Source: Abelmoschus esculentus (lineage: Eukaryota > Streptophyta > Magnoliopsida > Malvales > Malvaceae). Taken from it: DNA of 64,000 nt. Shown here piece after piece: positions 10,562 through 21,440 of the stretch; positions within the stretch are counted from its first letter, which is position 1; each line of letters opens with the position of its first letter. The notes beneath the pieces are model-generated. The model saw only the letters and a program-made list of their open reading frames with translations, was not told where the DNA came from and made no database searches. Both the position numbers and the translations under genes were made by a program. The stretch lies in the NCBI GenBank assembly GCA_035048815.1, contig JAUCBN010000063.1:999501-1063500 (forward strand). Reading direction: 5' to 3'.

Positions 10562-12408
10562 TGATGAAAGAGGGGGGGCGGGGGGTAATACAATTACAAA
10601 TAGTCTGAATCAAAGTCAGTGTTGTAGCTGCAATTCCATTCTTGTTTTGAAGACAAGAAGACGAGCAGATTAGGTGGCGAAACTTTAATGACTTGAATTC
10701 TTTTAAGGAAGCCGAATTATAATTAAGTATTTTGGTCCCCAACGTTTAACTAACTCAACTGTTTTTTGCTCGGTCCGTTGTTCCAACTCTTTCCTTTTTC
10801 CAAAATAATTTCTCCAATTATCACTTTATAATTTACATGCAAATCAATCCCCCCTTCAAAGATATTTTTAAAATATGTGTATAGAATTTATACTATAAAA
10901 TTTAATCTTAAATTTTTATCTTAATTCTAAAAATTAAATCTTAAACTCTATGCTCTAAATTTTAAACTCTACACCATAAACTCGTAAACTAAAATTATAA
11001 TCCTTAAAACTAAAAGACACGTATATCAAAATTTTGATATACAAATCATGTGCGAGCTTTTAGTTTTAGGGGTTACGGTTATAATTTACTATTTAAGTTT
11101 AATTGAATAAATTTTAAGATGTAAAATTTATGTTCAATGCTTAGAATCTATGGATTATAATTTTAGGTTTCGAGTTTAGAGTGTTAAATTAGAAATTTAG
11201 AAATTGAGTTTTATAATATAATAATTCATATTTGTGTACATAACATGTGTATTAAAATTTTATTTTTTTAATTAATTAATTAATTTTTAAAGAGAAAATC
11301 CTGTTTGATTTTAGTTACTTAAAAGAGAGTAGTGAGTGTCAACTAATTAAATCGATTGATTATCGGTTATTGTAATTTCATAAACCAATTTAAATAACTT
11401 CCGAGTTAAGTAATTTTTTTACACTAAATTTGACCTTACCTAACCTCGAAGCTTCTAGACTTTAAATCCGATCCAACCAAACCTGATTTTTTTAAAATCC
11501 TCCTACTGCAGAAGAAGCGGGTTGAGACTCATCGGATTCGGTAAAAGATTAGTATAAAAAATATCTATAAACAGACATCACGGCTGAATAATCGACCAGT
11601 TGATCAACTTCCGAAACGCCTTTTTATTAATATTACTATTCCTTATAAAACACTATACGCTGGATATAATACAGATTCCTTTCACCAGAGATGAAGCATC
11701 AGATTCGGATTAAACTGGCAACAAATTCAATAGCAATAGTTATACAAAAAAATCAAGAATCCTTTTCATTTTCGTTCATAAAACTCGTTATCATTATTAT
11801 ATTCAGAGACTGTTAATGAAACATTGCCATAGAAACATACATATAAATTCTAATGAATATAAGGAATTAAATACAAATATCATGAGCCACCTCTCAGGCT
11901 CAGCTCCTCCAACACCACCCCTTCCTACTTAACCGTCAAAACTCGAATAATTCTTACGGTATATATCATTTATGCAGACTGCAGAAAGCACAAAATGGAA
12001 ATTCAAATATCAAATTAGATCATTTCCTGCAATAATGAATGCTTAAATGCAGAACTAGTACTGTCAGTTTTGAATATCTAATATTCCATCCTAATAATTG
12101 CATTATCACCAGAGAGAAATGAGACAGGTTCATAATATGATGATGCACGCATGTTTGCAGTCTAGTAACTATTTGCATTCCTAATATCCTTTACAAGTTC
12201 AGAGCCCGAATTCATTTTAGTTTTGCAGTTGATACTAGTGCCAAAATTGGTTTATTTCGATGTAAACATATAGAAAATGTCGTCCATCTTCTTGAGTTAT
12301 GAAAACGGAAGGGTAAAGAAGTTTACCTGTCATGTAGATTACACCTGCCTTTTTAACTTCCAAACCACCAACGCACTGCCGAAAATATATATAAAAAACA
12401 TCGACAAG
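10562..12408. other. Intergenic between DUF212 and RECQL5
   Basis: The right-hand part will contain the 3' untranslated region of RECQL5, and the left-hand part the leader and promoter of the DUF212 gene. Between 10870 and 11255 lies an imperfect fold-back, listed separately. About 11450-11600 is somewhat less AT-rich but without a usable frame. No gene seen. Confidence 0.6.
10870..11255. repeat. Imperfect fold-back sequence
   Basis: The centre is the palindrome ATATCAAAATTTTGATAT at 11031-11048. Moving outwards, CTAAAACTAAAAG on one side faces CTTTTAGTTTTAG on the other, and similar AT-rich blocks match further out, giving arms of up to about 190 bases with many mismatches. It may be an old MITE. 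Ends are not sharp and no target duplication was found. Confidence 0.45.
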
Positions 12409-15400
12409 CTAAGGTGAATCTTTTCCAACAAAATTTATGAGTTCTGCCCTTGCTGCATTCATTACCGCCTTGAAATCTATATGTGTATACCTTCCCCTGC
12501 AATTCAGGAATAGCTCTCTCTTCATTAAAAAGATTATAAAACCATGGTTATGCACTGATGAAGCACATTGTCAAAGCAAATGGCTTAGTCTCAAATGTAA
12601 AGTTCGATAAAACCCTGAATTTAGCCCACGTTATGTGATTTGATCGAGTCCACTTTATTCTTGCACCACCTGGCTATACCAAAACTTCCTAGGATTATGG
12701 GGCAAGATTCCAGGAAATATTTTTATGTAGTTTCTACGAACACTTTTAAATCTTTGGCTGTAACAGGTCATGTGGCTAACTAGGTAGAAAAAAAGGCCCA
12801 AGAATCTATTTAAACAACTTATCAGATGACAAATCGAATCTTGCATTATACTCAAGCAAGCGACTGCGACTGCTCTTGATGTTAATAATTCCTATATATG
12901 AACATTGTAATTTCAAACAAAATAATATAGATATCAGATATTATGATTTGGCCTAGACGTTCAATGTGATTGCTCAATGGATGCTTGACTATCACTGGCG
13001 ACTAATGGTGTTAGGTCCTTTGAAAATAACAATCAAGTCAAAGGGAATATATAATATACCAGAAATGGGTTCTTGACCAAGTTGAAGAAGGATAGGCTGG
13101 GCTTCCAATTCCATGCATTATCCTTGCAATTGCTCTTGGAGTAAACTTAACGTTGGAATTGCTCTGCAGAAAAACCTGTTTGACCAAAACAGATGAAATG
13201 TTGTAGAACTACCACACGAGACTCGTGTACCTCGAGGACAGAATTGCATTGGCTGTATAAATCTCACCTTTATATCTGCACGAAGAAAAGGGCTGCAAAT
13301 ACACATGATAGTTCTATTATTATGGAGAAATAAAAACCAAAAAAGTAAGGAGAAAGGAACAGATGACTTATTCAGCATGAAAAACTTTTAAAATAAGTGA
13401 AATAAAAACCATCTTGGATAAGTTAAATGACATTCATCTTTGATGTCTTAAAGCCAAAGACCAAGAATTTGTGTACCTGTTGTGACCCATCTTATCAAGG
13501 ACGTCAGGATTATTGTCTCCCTTAAAATAATCCAAAATCCTCTTTTGCAAGCATGTTGTCTGCTGAGCAACATTGCAATCATGTGTCTTCACACACTCAT
13601 CCACTGCAAAAACTACAGAGCTGTACATGGCATCCAATTTCCATACCTGATTCAGAGGGGGGAATTTCCAGTCCAGTTTAAAAGATGCAAGAACGGAAGA
13701 AAATGTTCAAATAGAAATATAAGAGCCTGTATATTAGAAATCAACCGGAAATTAGCATTGGCCACAAGTTTATGTGTAGATTGCATTGAAAATACCATTA
13801 ACTGTTATACTAATATTTCCCGACATCAGAGTAGAGACAAAAGTACTTCATAATTTTGAGGTGGAGAAAGGCTGCTTTATAACCGGATTGTTTTTCTTAA
13901 TAAAATGTCTAGAAACAGAAATTGCAACATCATATGGCATGAACCTCTTCTAGGGTAATAACAACCACTTACACCATTAAACTCATTAACACTATCTTTT
14001 CTCTAAATTCCCCCAGAGAACTGAGAAGAAATATAATATCCTATGGAATGTGCTGACAACTTTTAGATGATTTAAATCAGGCCAGTTACCTTGCAATTTT
14101 CAACATCCAGTAACCATCTGGTAAGAAGTTCCGTAAGAGAACAGAAATCACTGGGAACCTTCACAATCTTAAAGCAGAAGGCTGGATCCTTCAACTCATA
14201 TGTTATTTCTCCCTTTACCTAAGATAAACCCAAAAAGAATAAGCTGAAAATGATACTGCTTCCAAATTATACGCAAGAAATAAAAAAAAAAAAGCTTCGT
14301 AAGATGAGAAAAAAATGAAAAGTTATACATCAAATTCATGAAAAACAGTGTAGCAATCACATTTAACTACAGTAAAATAACACTTTGTTTCAAACAAATT
14401 CATTGTACCTTATGTAAATGAGTTTTAACTTTTAAGCTTTAAACAATTGCTGATAGGTTATTGTTGAAAAGTGAATACGAACATAATCATGTTTCAGCAT
14501 ACAAATCAAGAAAATCTGAAGGAAACTTGTTGATGTCATCACCATCAGAGCATGTAGTTTTTTCTCACCTGAATAGGTCATAATGCATACTTTCACTCAA
14601 GTAACTTGTAGCATAATAAGATAATCTGAGAAGGAAGCACTTAAACTAACGTCTTAACCTAACCATTTATGATCTCTCACAATTATATTAATTGGCAGAT
14701 GTCGAAAAAGTAAAGATTGTTTTTGTTAGGTATTTGAGGAGCCCTCCACACAAATAAACATGTATAATAATCAAAGAGAACTGGTTTCTTTTGATAATTC
14801 CAACCTTAAGATCCTGCAAGTGATTAGATAGCTCACTAGCTGCAATCCCAATGCTATTTGCCACAGTCGGTATATCAAACACATACTGCCCTTGCTTAAT
14901 TTCTGACCTGAAATTTTATGATAATTATGGCTTGCTTTGTCAGGAGGTACATACCTGAGAAGAATTCTTATTCTACATAACCAAGCATGGAAAATACACT
15001 CACTTCCTCAAAATAGCAGCAACTGCAGGATCCTTGTCAGCAAGTGACATTGGGGAAGTCTGTAAATATGTAAATCATTTCAGTCTTCAATTAATACCAC
15101 GCTTCAGAACTTCCAAGTTTCAAGAAAAGACCCTAAGATTTCATTACCTTATGGAAATTCAGAGTACAGGTAACATTTAGCTGTGGAAGCATATGCAAAT
15201 ACTGTGTTCCACCCAACTCCAGATGTGTTAAAAGTGTGAGCATTACCTACAAGCAACAAATTAGATGAATGGTAGTCAATAATTTGCAGGATGTCAGGCT
15301 ACTGACATAATTTTAAAAATGAAAAGAGGAATCATGACATAGTAAGATTAGCCAACAAATTTTAGCATAAATGTTTCAAACTGCATATTTGGTTGCATAG

Positions 15401-18400
15401 TATTAGCTATATGGAAATTATTTGGTTGCAAATTCTAAAAATTCATTCAGCATGGTTTAAGAGAGAACCTCTTCTTTCATGTCAAATTTACGAGATGCAG
15501 ATTCTTTGATCAGTGAACAAACTTTCCCATGCAAATTTGTGTCATCAGCAAAAACTTGACAAAGAAATTTGTTTACAGAAAATTCATCCACTCCATCACT
15601 GAGAACAAAAAGTATATGAGTTTCAAAATTTGTGAATCCTCAGTAAATGTTCATTGTAAGATCAGTTTCATGCTAATTACCTGTACATAAGACTACGGAG
15701 CTTGTAATATGTGACATCATCAAAAAAGAGATGGCAATAGGACAATCTCCCATCTCGTCCACCACGGCCAATCTCCTACAAGAGGTGATCATTCATTTGA
15801 TTAGCAGACATCGAGAAACAGAATGCCTTACAAAAAAAACTAATAGTTAAGAAACAAATATCAACCTGAACATACTCTTCCAAGCTTTCTGGCAAGCTAT
15901 AATGAATTACCTGAAACAAATTAAAGGAAAAAAAACACTTGCCATTATTAAAAAATGATGGTGCAACATTGAATGCAAGCAGATCACAGCAGGAGAGCAT
16001 ATAACATGTTTGTATACACGAGATCCCCAAAGTACTAAGTCAAGTTGACTCTCTTATTTAATAATTTTCCTTGTACTGATCTGTCTTTAACTGGATGGGT
16101 CAAACCTCAGGGAAGAAAACAACTAGGAAAACTGGAGTAGAGAGGAGCAGCAGTGGACTACCCTTTTCACAGGACATCATTTATGACAACCATTATACCA
16201 TCATAATATTCTAAGTCACTATTGCACTGAAATTTAGACTAGGTTTTATTTTGGGCACAAGAGGATACTATGGCTTAACTTAGGATCATCAGGCAAATCT
16301 CAACTATCCCTTACAACTTGAGCTAAGACCAACTGGGAAAAACTAGACTAGATTTGATGTGAATATAATGACAAGAAACCACAGAACTTATAAATGAACT
16401 TTTTCTTCTTACAGCTTCAACATCCCTCTTGTCGAGCCCCATGCCAAATGCCACAGTTGCAACAACCTTTAAAAGATAGATAGATATTGAGGTAATTGTA
16501 TAACCAATAAAAGCTTTTAAAAGGGATAAAAATTATATTCAGTGCAGAACTTGGATATTGCAGTGAGACTGGATCAGGATAATTCTCACCACTCTGAGTT
16601 TGTTGGCACAAAATAACTCTTGTATGCGGCTGCGATCTCTTGCCAACATTCCACTATGGTAACTCTACTTGATCATTACAAATAAGCTTGTTAGAAGCCA
16701 TAAAGGTACTATATGATGGAAAACGTTATGCATGTAAAGATACTCACCTTTGCAGAGATATTGTTATCACTTAAGTACCTGCTTATTTCATCAGTTTCAT
16801 ACTGCAAAATACAGTGCAAGTAGAAATTACGAATGGATTGAGAAATTTACATGGAGTGCATAAACTCAATAACTAGAACCTGAAATCAGGAGCATTATGA
16901 ATACCGTCTTTTTCTGCTCCAGATAAATTTACTAGCAGAAGATGTTAAGTTGCTTATATAAGTGATTTAGAGAATTAGCAGAAATGTGTTATCCAAAAGC
17001 AGTGCTCAAAGCTAAGCATGAATAGCCAATTGAACTGAGTAAAGCAATTCAACAATGAGAACTGAGAAGAGTCATAAACTCAAAAATATCCAAAGGAATA
17101 CCATTCTTACCTGAAATTTGCAGTAAACGATAATGCTTCGAGCTTCCAAAAAAGGAGAAGACTTCATCAACTTTAGCATATCCTTCATTCTATAACGATC
17201 AAACAGTTAGAAGCATATTCATAGGATAACCTAACCCGTGGCCATGGAGTAAAGCTAAACTGAAAAACAGGATGGGACTTGCCTATTGCCACTCAAAGAC
17301 ACGGATAGCCGTAGATTATCCCTTACTTGTGCCTTTTGAATTAGGTTGGTTGAAGAAATCTCCAGAGCTGACATAACAGACTGCAGAGTTGTGGTTGTGG
17401 CGGTTGCAGTCATTGCAAGAATGCATTCAACATTGAGTTTGGCACGAAGTAAAGATGCCCTCAGCCTCATGTATGATGGCCGGAAATTATGTGACCTGTA
17501 ATTTTAAATTCATTTCAATACATGCAATACTTTCATGTCACATAAAGTAAGAAAGAATGGTGGTTCAACCACTCACCATTCAGATACACAATGAGCTTCA
17601 TCAACCACGACAAGTGATACAAAGGTAGTACCAGAAAATATTGACAAAAAGTCTGCATTCAAAAACCTTTCTGGTGAAACAAAAAGCACCTGAAACATAA
17701 GCCTTGAAAACATTAGCTTTGGGGCAGTAATGCAATTTTAAAAAATATACATTTCTATTCACCAAGATTGTTCTAAAAAGTTAAACCCACCTTTATGCTT
17801 CCTTCTTGAATCATTCTTAGTGTCTCGGCAGCCTCTTCGGGTCCCTATTCCGTGCAAAAACACCACATTACACCAATTATCAATAACTAATGGATTTCTA
17901 AAGAGAGATAACCCAATTCCAACCTGACTGCTAGACAAGAGACCGCCTTGAATCATGGGGGGCAACTGTTTCAACTGATCAATCATCAAAGCCACCAATG
18001 GACTCACCACCAATGTAATTCCTGACAAAACCACTGCAGGAATCTGATAGCAAAGTGACTTCCCAGCTCCAGTAGGCAAAACTAGCATTGTCGATTTGCC
18101 AGCAAGCACCATCTTGATGGCTTCCAACTGTCCATCACGGAATGAATCATAGCCATACATAGCTTTCAACAACCGCACCAGGTTCTCATCGGACACCTCA
18201 TTTGGAACCGCCGAAATCGCTGCTTCAACTGACTCAAACTCACTAAGTTTCTCTGCTTTCGGCTGCTGCTTAATATCAGAAACTAAACCTTCTTCGTCGC
18301 AAAGGCTTCCGTTATCAACTTCGGGTTTGACTTTTCTCTTGCTTCTTCTGAAATACTTTGATTTGTAAGAGTAACTGTTCATCTTTTTACCTTTAGCTGT

Positions 18401-19003
18401 GAACTTGCGTTTAAAGCCTCTGAAATTGAGCTTAACGAAGTTACCTTCTTCACTGCGTTTTTGTAATTTAACTTCAGGTAAAGGGGCATCCCCTCTGATC
18501 AAATTAGGAAGCTTCTTGCTGAAAGTTTTGGCGGAACCTGAGCCGTCGGAGCCTTTAATATTAGGTTCGGCGGGTATTTCCGCTGTGGTTTCAGGTTCGA
18601 AATTAAGGGAAGATTTCGAGAATTTGGAGAAGGAGGCACGGCGCGTGGAGAAGAAACCAGCGGGGAGGGTTTCAAAGGAGCGTCCGACGGAGATTGGATG
18701 GGATTGATCCGACGGACGGCAAATCTGGAAAGGAAAATTGCCGACTGGAGAAGGGAAGTCCGGTTGATGAATAGGTTCGGGTTCCGGTACGGGTTTGGGT
18801 TTGGCTCTATCTTGTTTCGACGAAGTTGGCTTTTTGGGTTTGAAAATGGTGTCTGAACGAGAGGAGGGTTTGATCTTTGCGGTAGATTTGGAGGAGGAAG
18901 GAGGCTTTGGAGGCGGTTGCGGCGGTCGCCTCGGAGGCGGGAGTGGGTAACGCGGAGGAGTGGCGGAAACATGTGAACCGTCTGAGTCTGAATCGGAATC
19001 CAT
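12409..19003 (-). CDS. RECQL5: RecQ-family DNA helicase RECQL5
   Basis: Nineteen minus-strand exons: 19003-17924, 17844-17791, 17689-17577, 17495-17283, 17189-17111, 16801-16748, 16664-16590, 16466-16413, 15910-15866, 15775-15681, 15598-15469, 15246-15148, 15059-15004, 14907-14805, 14218-14090, 13646-13477, 13292-13268, 13175-13060 and 12496-12409. They join in frame to 925 residues. The N-terminal 270 residues are disordered, basic and proline-rich. Helicase motifs follow: PTGAGKS (Lys315), DEAH (408-411), MTATAT, GMGLDKRDV and QEIGRGGRDGR. The C terminus ends RTHFWGRYTHIDF and a helix. It unwinds DNA 3' to 5' using ATP in repair and recombination in the nucleus. The opening MDSDSDSDGSHVSATPPR and overall alignment match Arabidopsis RECQL5 (911 residues, recalled). 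The fourth intron uses a GC donor. Confidence 0.95.
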
Positions 19004-19338
19004 AAATGTCAATCGAGTCAACGAGACAAAGTAGAGGCGGTGAATGGTTGGATGCGGAGAGCTCAGCCGCTTTACATTTTTTGTAGCGCTAAAATTTTCC
19101 CGCCCAGAAGTATTCTGCATTATTTTAATATTAGTATCTAAATGTCTAAATTACCCTTGGGCTATTGGGCATGTTTACATCTTTGCCCTTCATTTATGTG
19201 AATCGCCTTGTTGGACATCTTTACATCTTTACCCTTTATTTAGTTGTCTGAGTTTGAATCGGAATTCGTTTACATCTTAATGTCATAGACTTAATTTCAC
19301 TCAAATTAATCCATGCGACGCTAACACTTTTCGAACTA

Positions 19339-19968
19339 TGTTAGCAAGTCTTGCTTACACGCAACCTGATGGCTAAACAAAGAAAGACAAAAGAAGGCAA
19401 AGGAGTTTGTAAGAAAGCTTTTATATTAAGCTTGAGAGAACTCTTACAAATATGTTCAACTTCTCAGGTTCTGTACAAAATGAAATGGTGGCCCTATTTA
19501 TAGGCTCACACCTCCTGAATGGACGGTTACGATTCATATGATCGGACGGTTGATATTTTGCCTCCTAAAATATCTACTAGGACCTACATGTTTCTAGAGA
19601 TATCTACAACTATGTATACATATCTACATGTACCCAAAATGTTTTAGAGAACTCTAGGGTCTTCAAGAGTAGTCCCGAGCCTTTCCGAGCTTTCTAGGTC
19701 CTCCCGGGTGGATCTAGACTTGAGTAGAACGTCCCGAACCTTTCTAGAACGTTGCGGACTATACTTGGCCGCCTTAGTCCTTTCTAGTTCCTTCCTTGGT
19801 GTTTATTTGCTATAAAATGGCCCAAGGATGATTAAAACCTCGAGTTGGACTTGTGGGAAAGTAAATTGGCCTTGCTAGGCCAACCTGACATCTCCCTTGG
19901 AGCTTGCTAGTTTTGATTTCGCCCAAGGGTGCTCGAATGGTTTCGGTGCTTATTGGCGGGTCATGACA
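19339..19968 (-). mobile_element. Possible solo LTR of a retrotransposon
   Basis: This 630-base block is less AT-rich than its flanks and runs from TGTTAGC to ATGACA, so it has TG and CA ends. On the minus strand it has an LTR-like promoter: TATAAATAGG at 19495-19504, then a stretch with AATATAAAAGC about 75 bases further on. A perfect TTCTAGAA heat-shock-type motif lies near 19740-19752. No 5-base target duplication was found (AACTA against TTAGG), so the boundaries are guesses. Confidence 0.35.
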
Positions 19969-21140
19969 TTAGGCATGCATCTGTGTCTTTTTGTCGAATC
20001 AAACAACTAACGATCATCTCTTAAGCATGTTTACATCTTTACCCTTTTGTTGCCTTTCTTTTCTTGCCCTGTTGCCCATTAAACAAATTCTTCCCTATCG
20101 GAACTATAGAGTCTCAACTCGTCCAACCCAACTCTCATAATTGAAAAAATACCCTTACTTTTACTCCAAAAATATAACTTTTTTAAAGGAAAAAATTAAA
20201 TTTATTATGTTATTTTGAATTAATATTAAATTAATAAAGTATACAAATTTTAAAGAATAGAATTATTAATATATTATTGTGATTATTATTATTATTTTCA
20301 TTTATTAATATTTAACGATTAATAAAATTTTACATTTTTAAAAATAATATTTATCATAAACTTATAATTAATTATTTGAGATGTAATTCATAAAAAAATG
20401 TCATCCATCACATGTATGATTAAGGAACTATTGGCTGTATTTTTTTTTTTAACTTTTATAAATTCTTCAAAAATATTCCCCAAAACGAGTCTGGTAGAAC
20501 AATTTTCCTCTTGACTTTATAGACAAAAACCTCGTGTTCTTCATATAATAATCCATTTAAAAGCAAAAAAAAAAAAAAAAACTCAACACTATGCAGTGGT
20601 TAATGAAAAGAAAAAAACGAAGGACGACGTCGTAGAAGGCGCTGGTTTTGGATTTGGTGGTTCCTGTTTTTGATTTGAGCTTTGACTACGATAGACGAAG
20701 TCCACGAAATGAGTAAGAAAAAAAATGCAGAAGTTGAGAAGTTGAGTAAGAATAACTGAAAAAAAATTACATAAAGAAAAAAAAAACATAGTCAACAAAG
20801 CACAACTAGCAAACCAAGATGGAAACTTTCGCAAATTATTGTCCCGTAAGTTGTTGTAGCATTCCTCCTTTGTGCCAATTCTCAATCTTTTTTTTTTATC
20901 TATATCTTACTGCATGTTTTTTTTCTCTCTTTAATTAAGGAAAAATAGAGTGCTTTGATTGTTTCAATCCTGGAATTTACTTAATTTATTCATTTTCTTT
21001 TCCTTTTTTGCTTTACTTTGTGGAAGAACAGAGAAGGTCGTGCTGATCCTTTCTTGTTTTGGGTGAGTTTGTACTTACTGGGTTTTGCTATTTAAGCCTG
21101 AAAGCTTGAACTTTTACAGTGTTTGGGCTGAATTTCAGAT

Positions 21141-21368
21141 ATGGGGATCGAAGCTGAACAAAGGGTCTCTGTTTTAGGTGATTGGGATTAGAAAACAAAA
21201 AAAACTGGAAGGTGGGATTGGTTCAGTTGTTTTAGCGGCTTCGGTTTGGTTTTTCTTATGGTAGGGGATTTGGTTTTTAGTTTCCTTATTTCAGGTTTTC
21301 TCGACAGAATATGAAGGGTCTCTGTTTTAACTGAACAAAGGGTTTGGTATTTCATGGATTTTGATTAG
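21141..21368 (+). promoter_or_regulatory. Cluster of upstream ORFs in the PP2A B56 leader
   Basis: Four short upstream frames precede the main start at 21441: 21141-21191 (16 codons), 21258-21314 (18 codons), 21311-21334 (7 codons, overlapping the previous stop as ATGA) and 21354-21368 (4 codons). The words GGGTCTCTGTTTTA and GAACAAAGGGT each occur twice. A possible leader intron runs from a GTGAGT near 21061 to a CAG before 21139. If the rest is transcribed, scanning ribosomes would meet four start codons before the real one. Confidence 0.5.
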
Positions 21369-21440
21369 GCATTATATTTCGATTGGTACCAAATAATCTG
21401 TGTGAATCATCGGCATTGTAGAATTAAGGAGTGGTGAATC

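Larger units (their letters stand above)
19004..21440. other. Region between the divergent RECQL5 and PP2A genes
   Basis: These two genes read away from each other, so both promoters must lie here. From left: the RECQL5 leader (its frame is open upstream of the ATG back to 19120, so a longer start is possible). Next a short copy of the RECQL5 start region at 19246-19276, three near-copies of TTTACATCTTTRCCCTT, and an LTR-like block at 19339-19968. Then AT-rich DNA with homopolymer runs near 20565-20580, and finally the PP2A leader from about 21000. Confidence 0.55.

Noticed and set aside
10329..10742. 137-codon minus frame starting upstream of DUF212
   Set aside because: It runs in another frame through the leader and (CT)n repeat; the 10561 start gives the conserved protein with proper splicing.
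13482..13853. 123-codon plus frame in RECQL5
   Set aside because: It overlaps exon 16 of RECQL5 on the other strand and runs into intron; a shadow.
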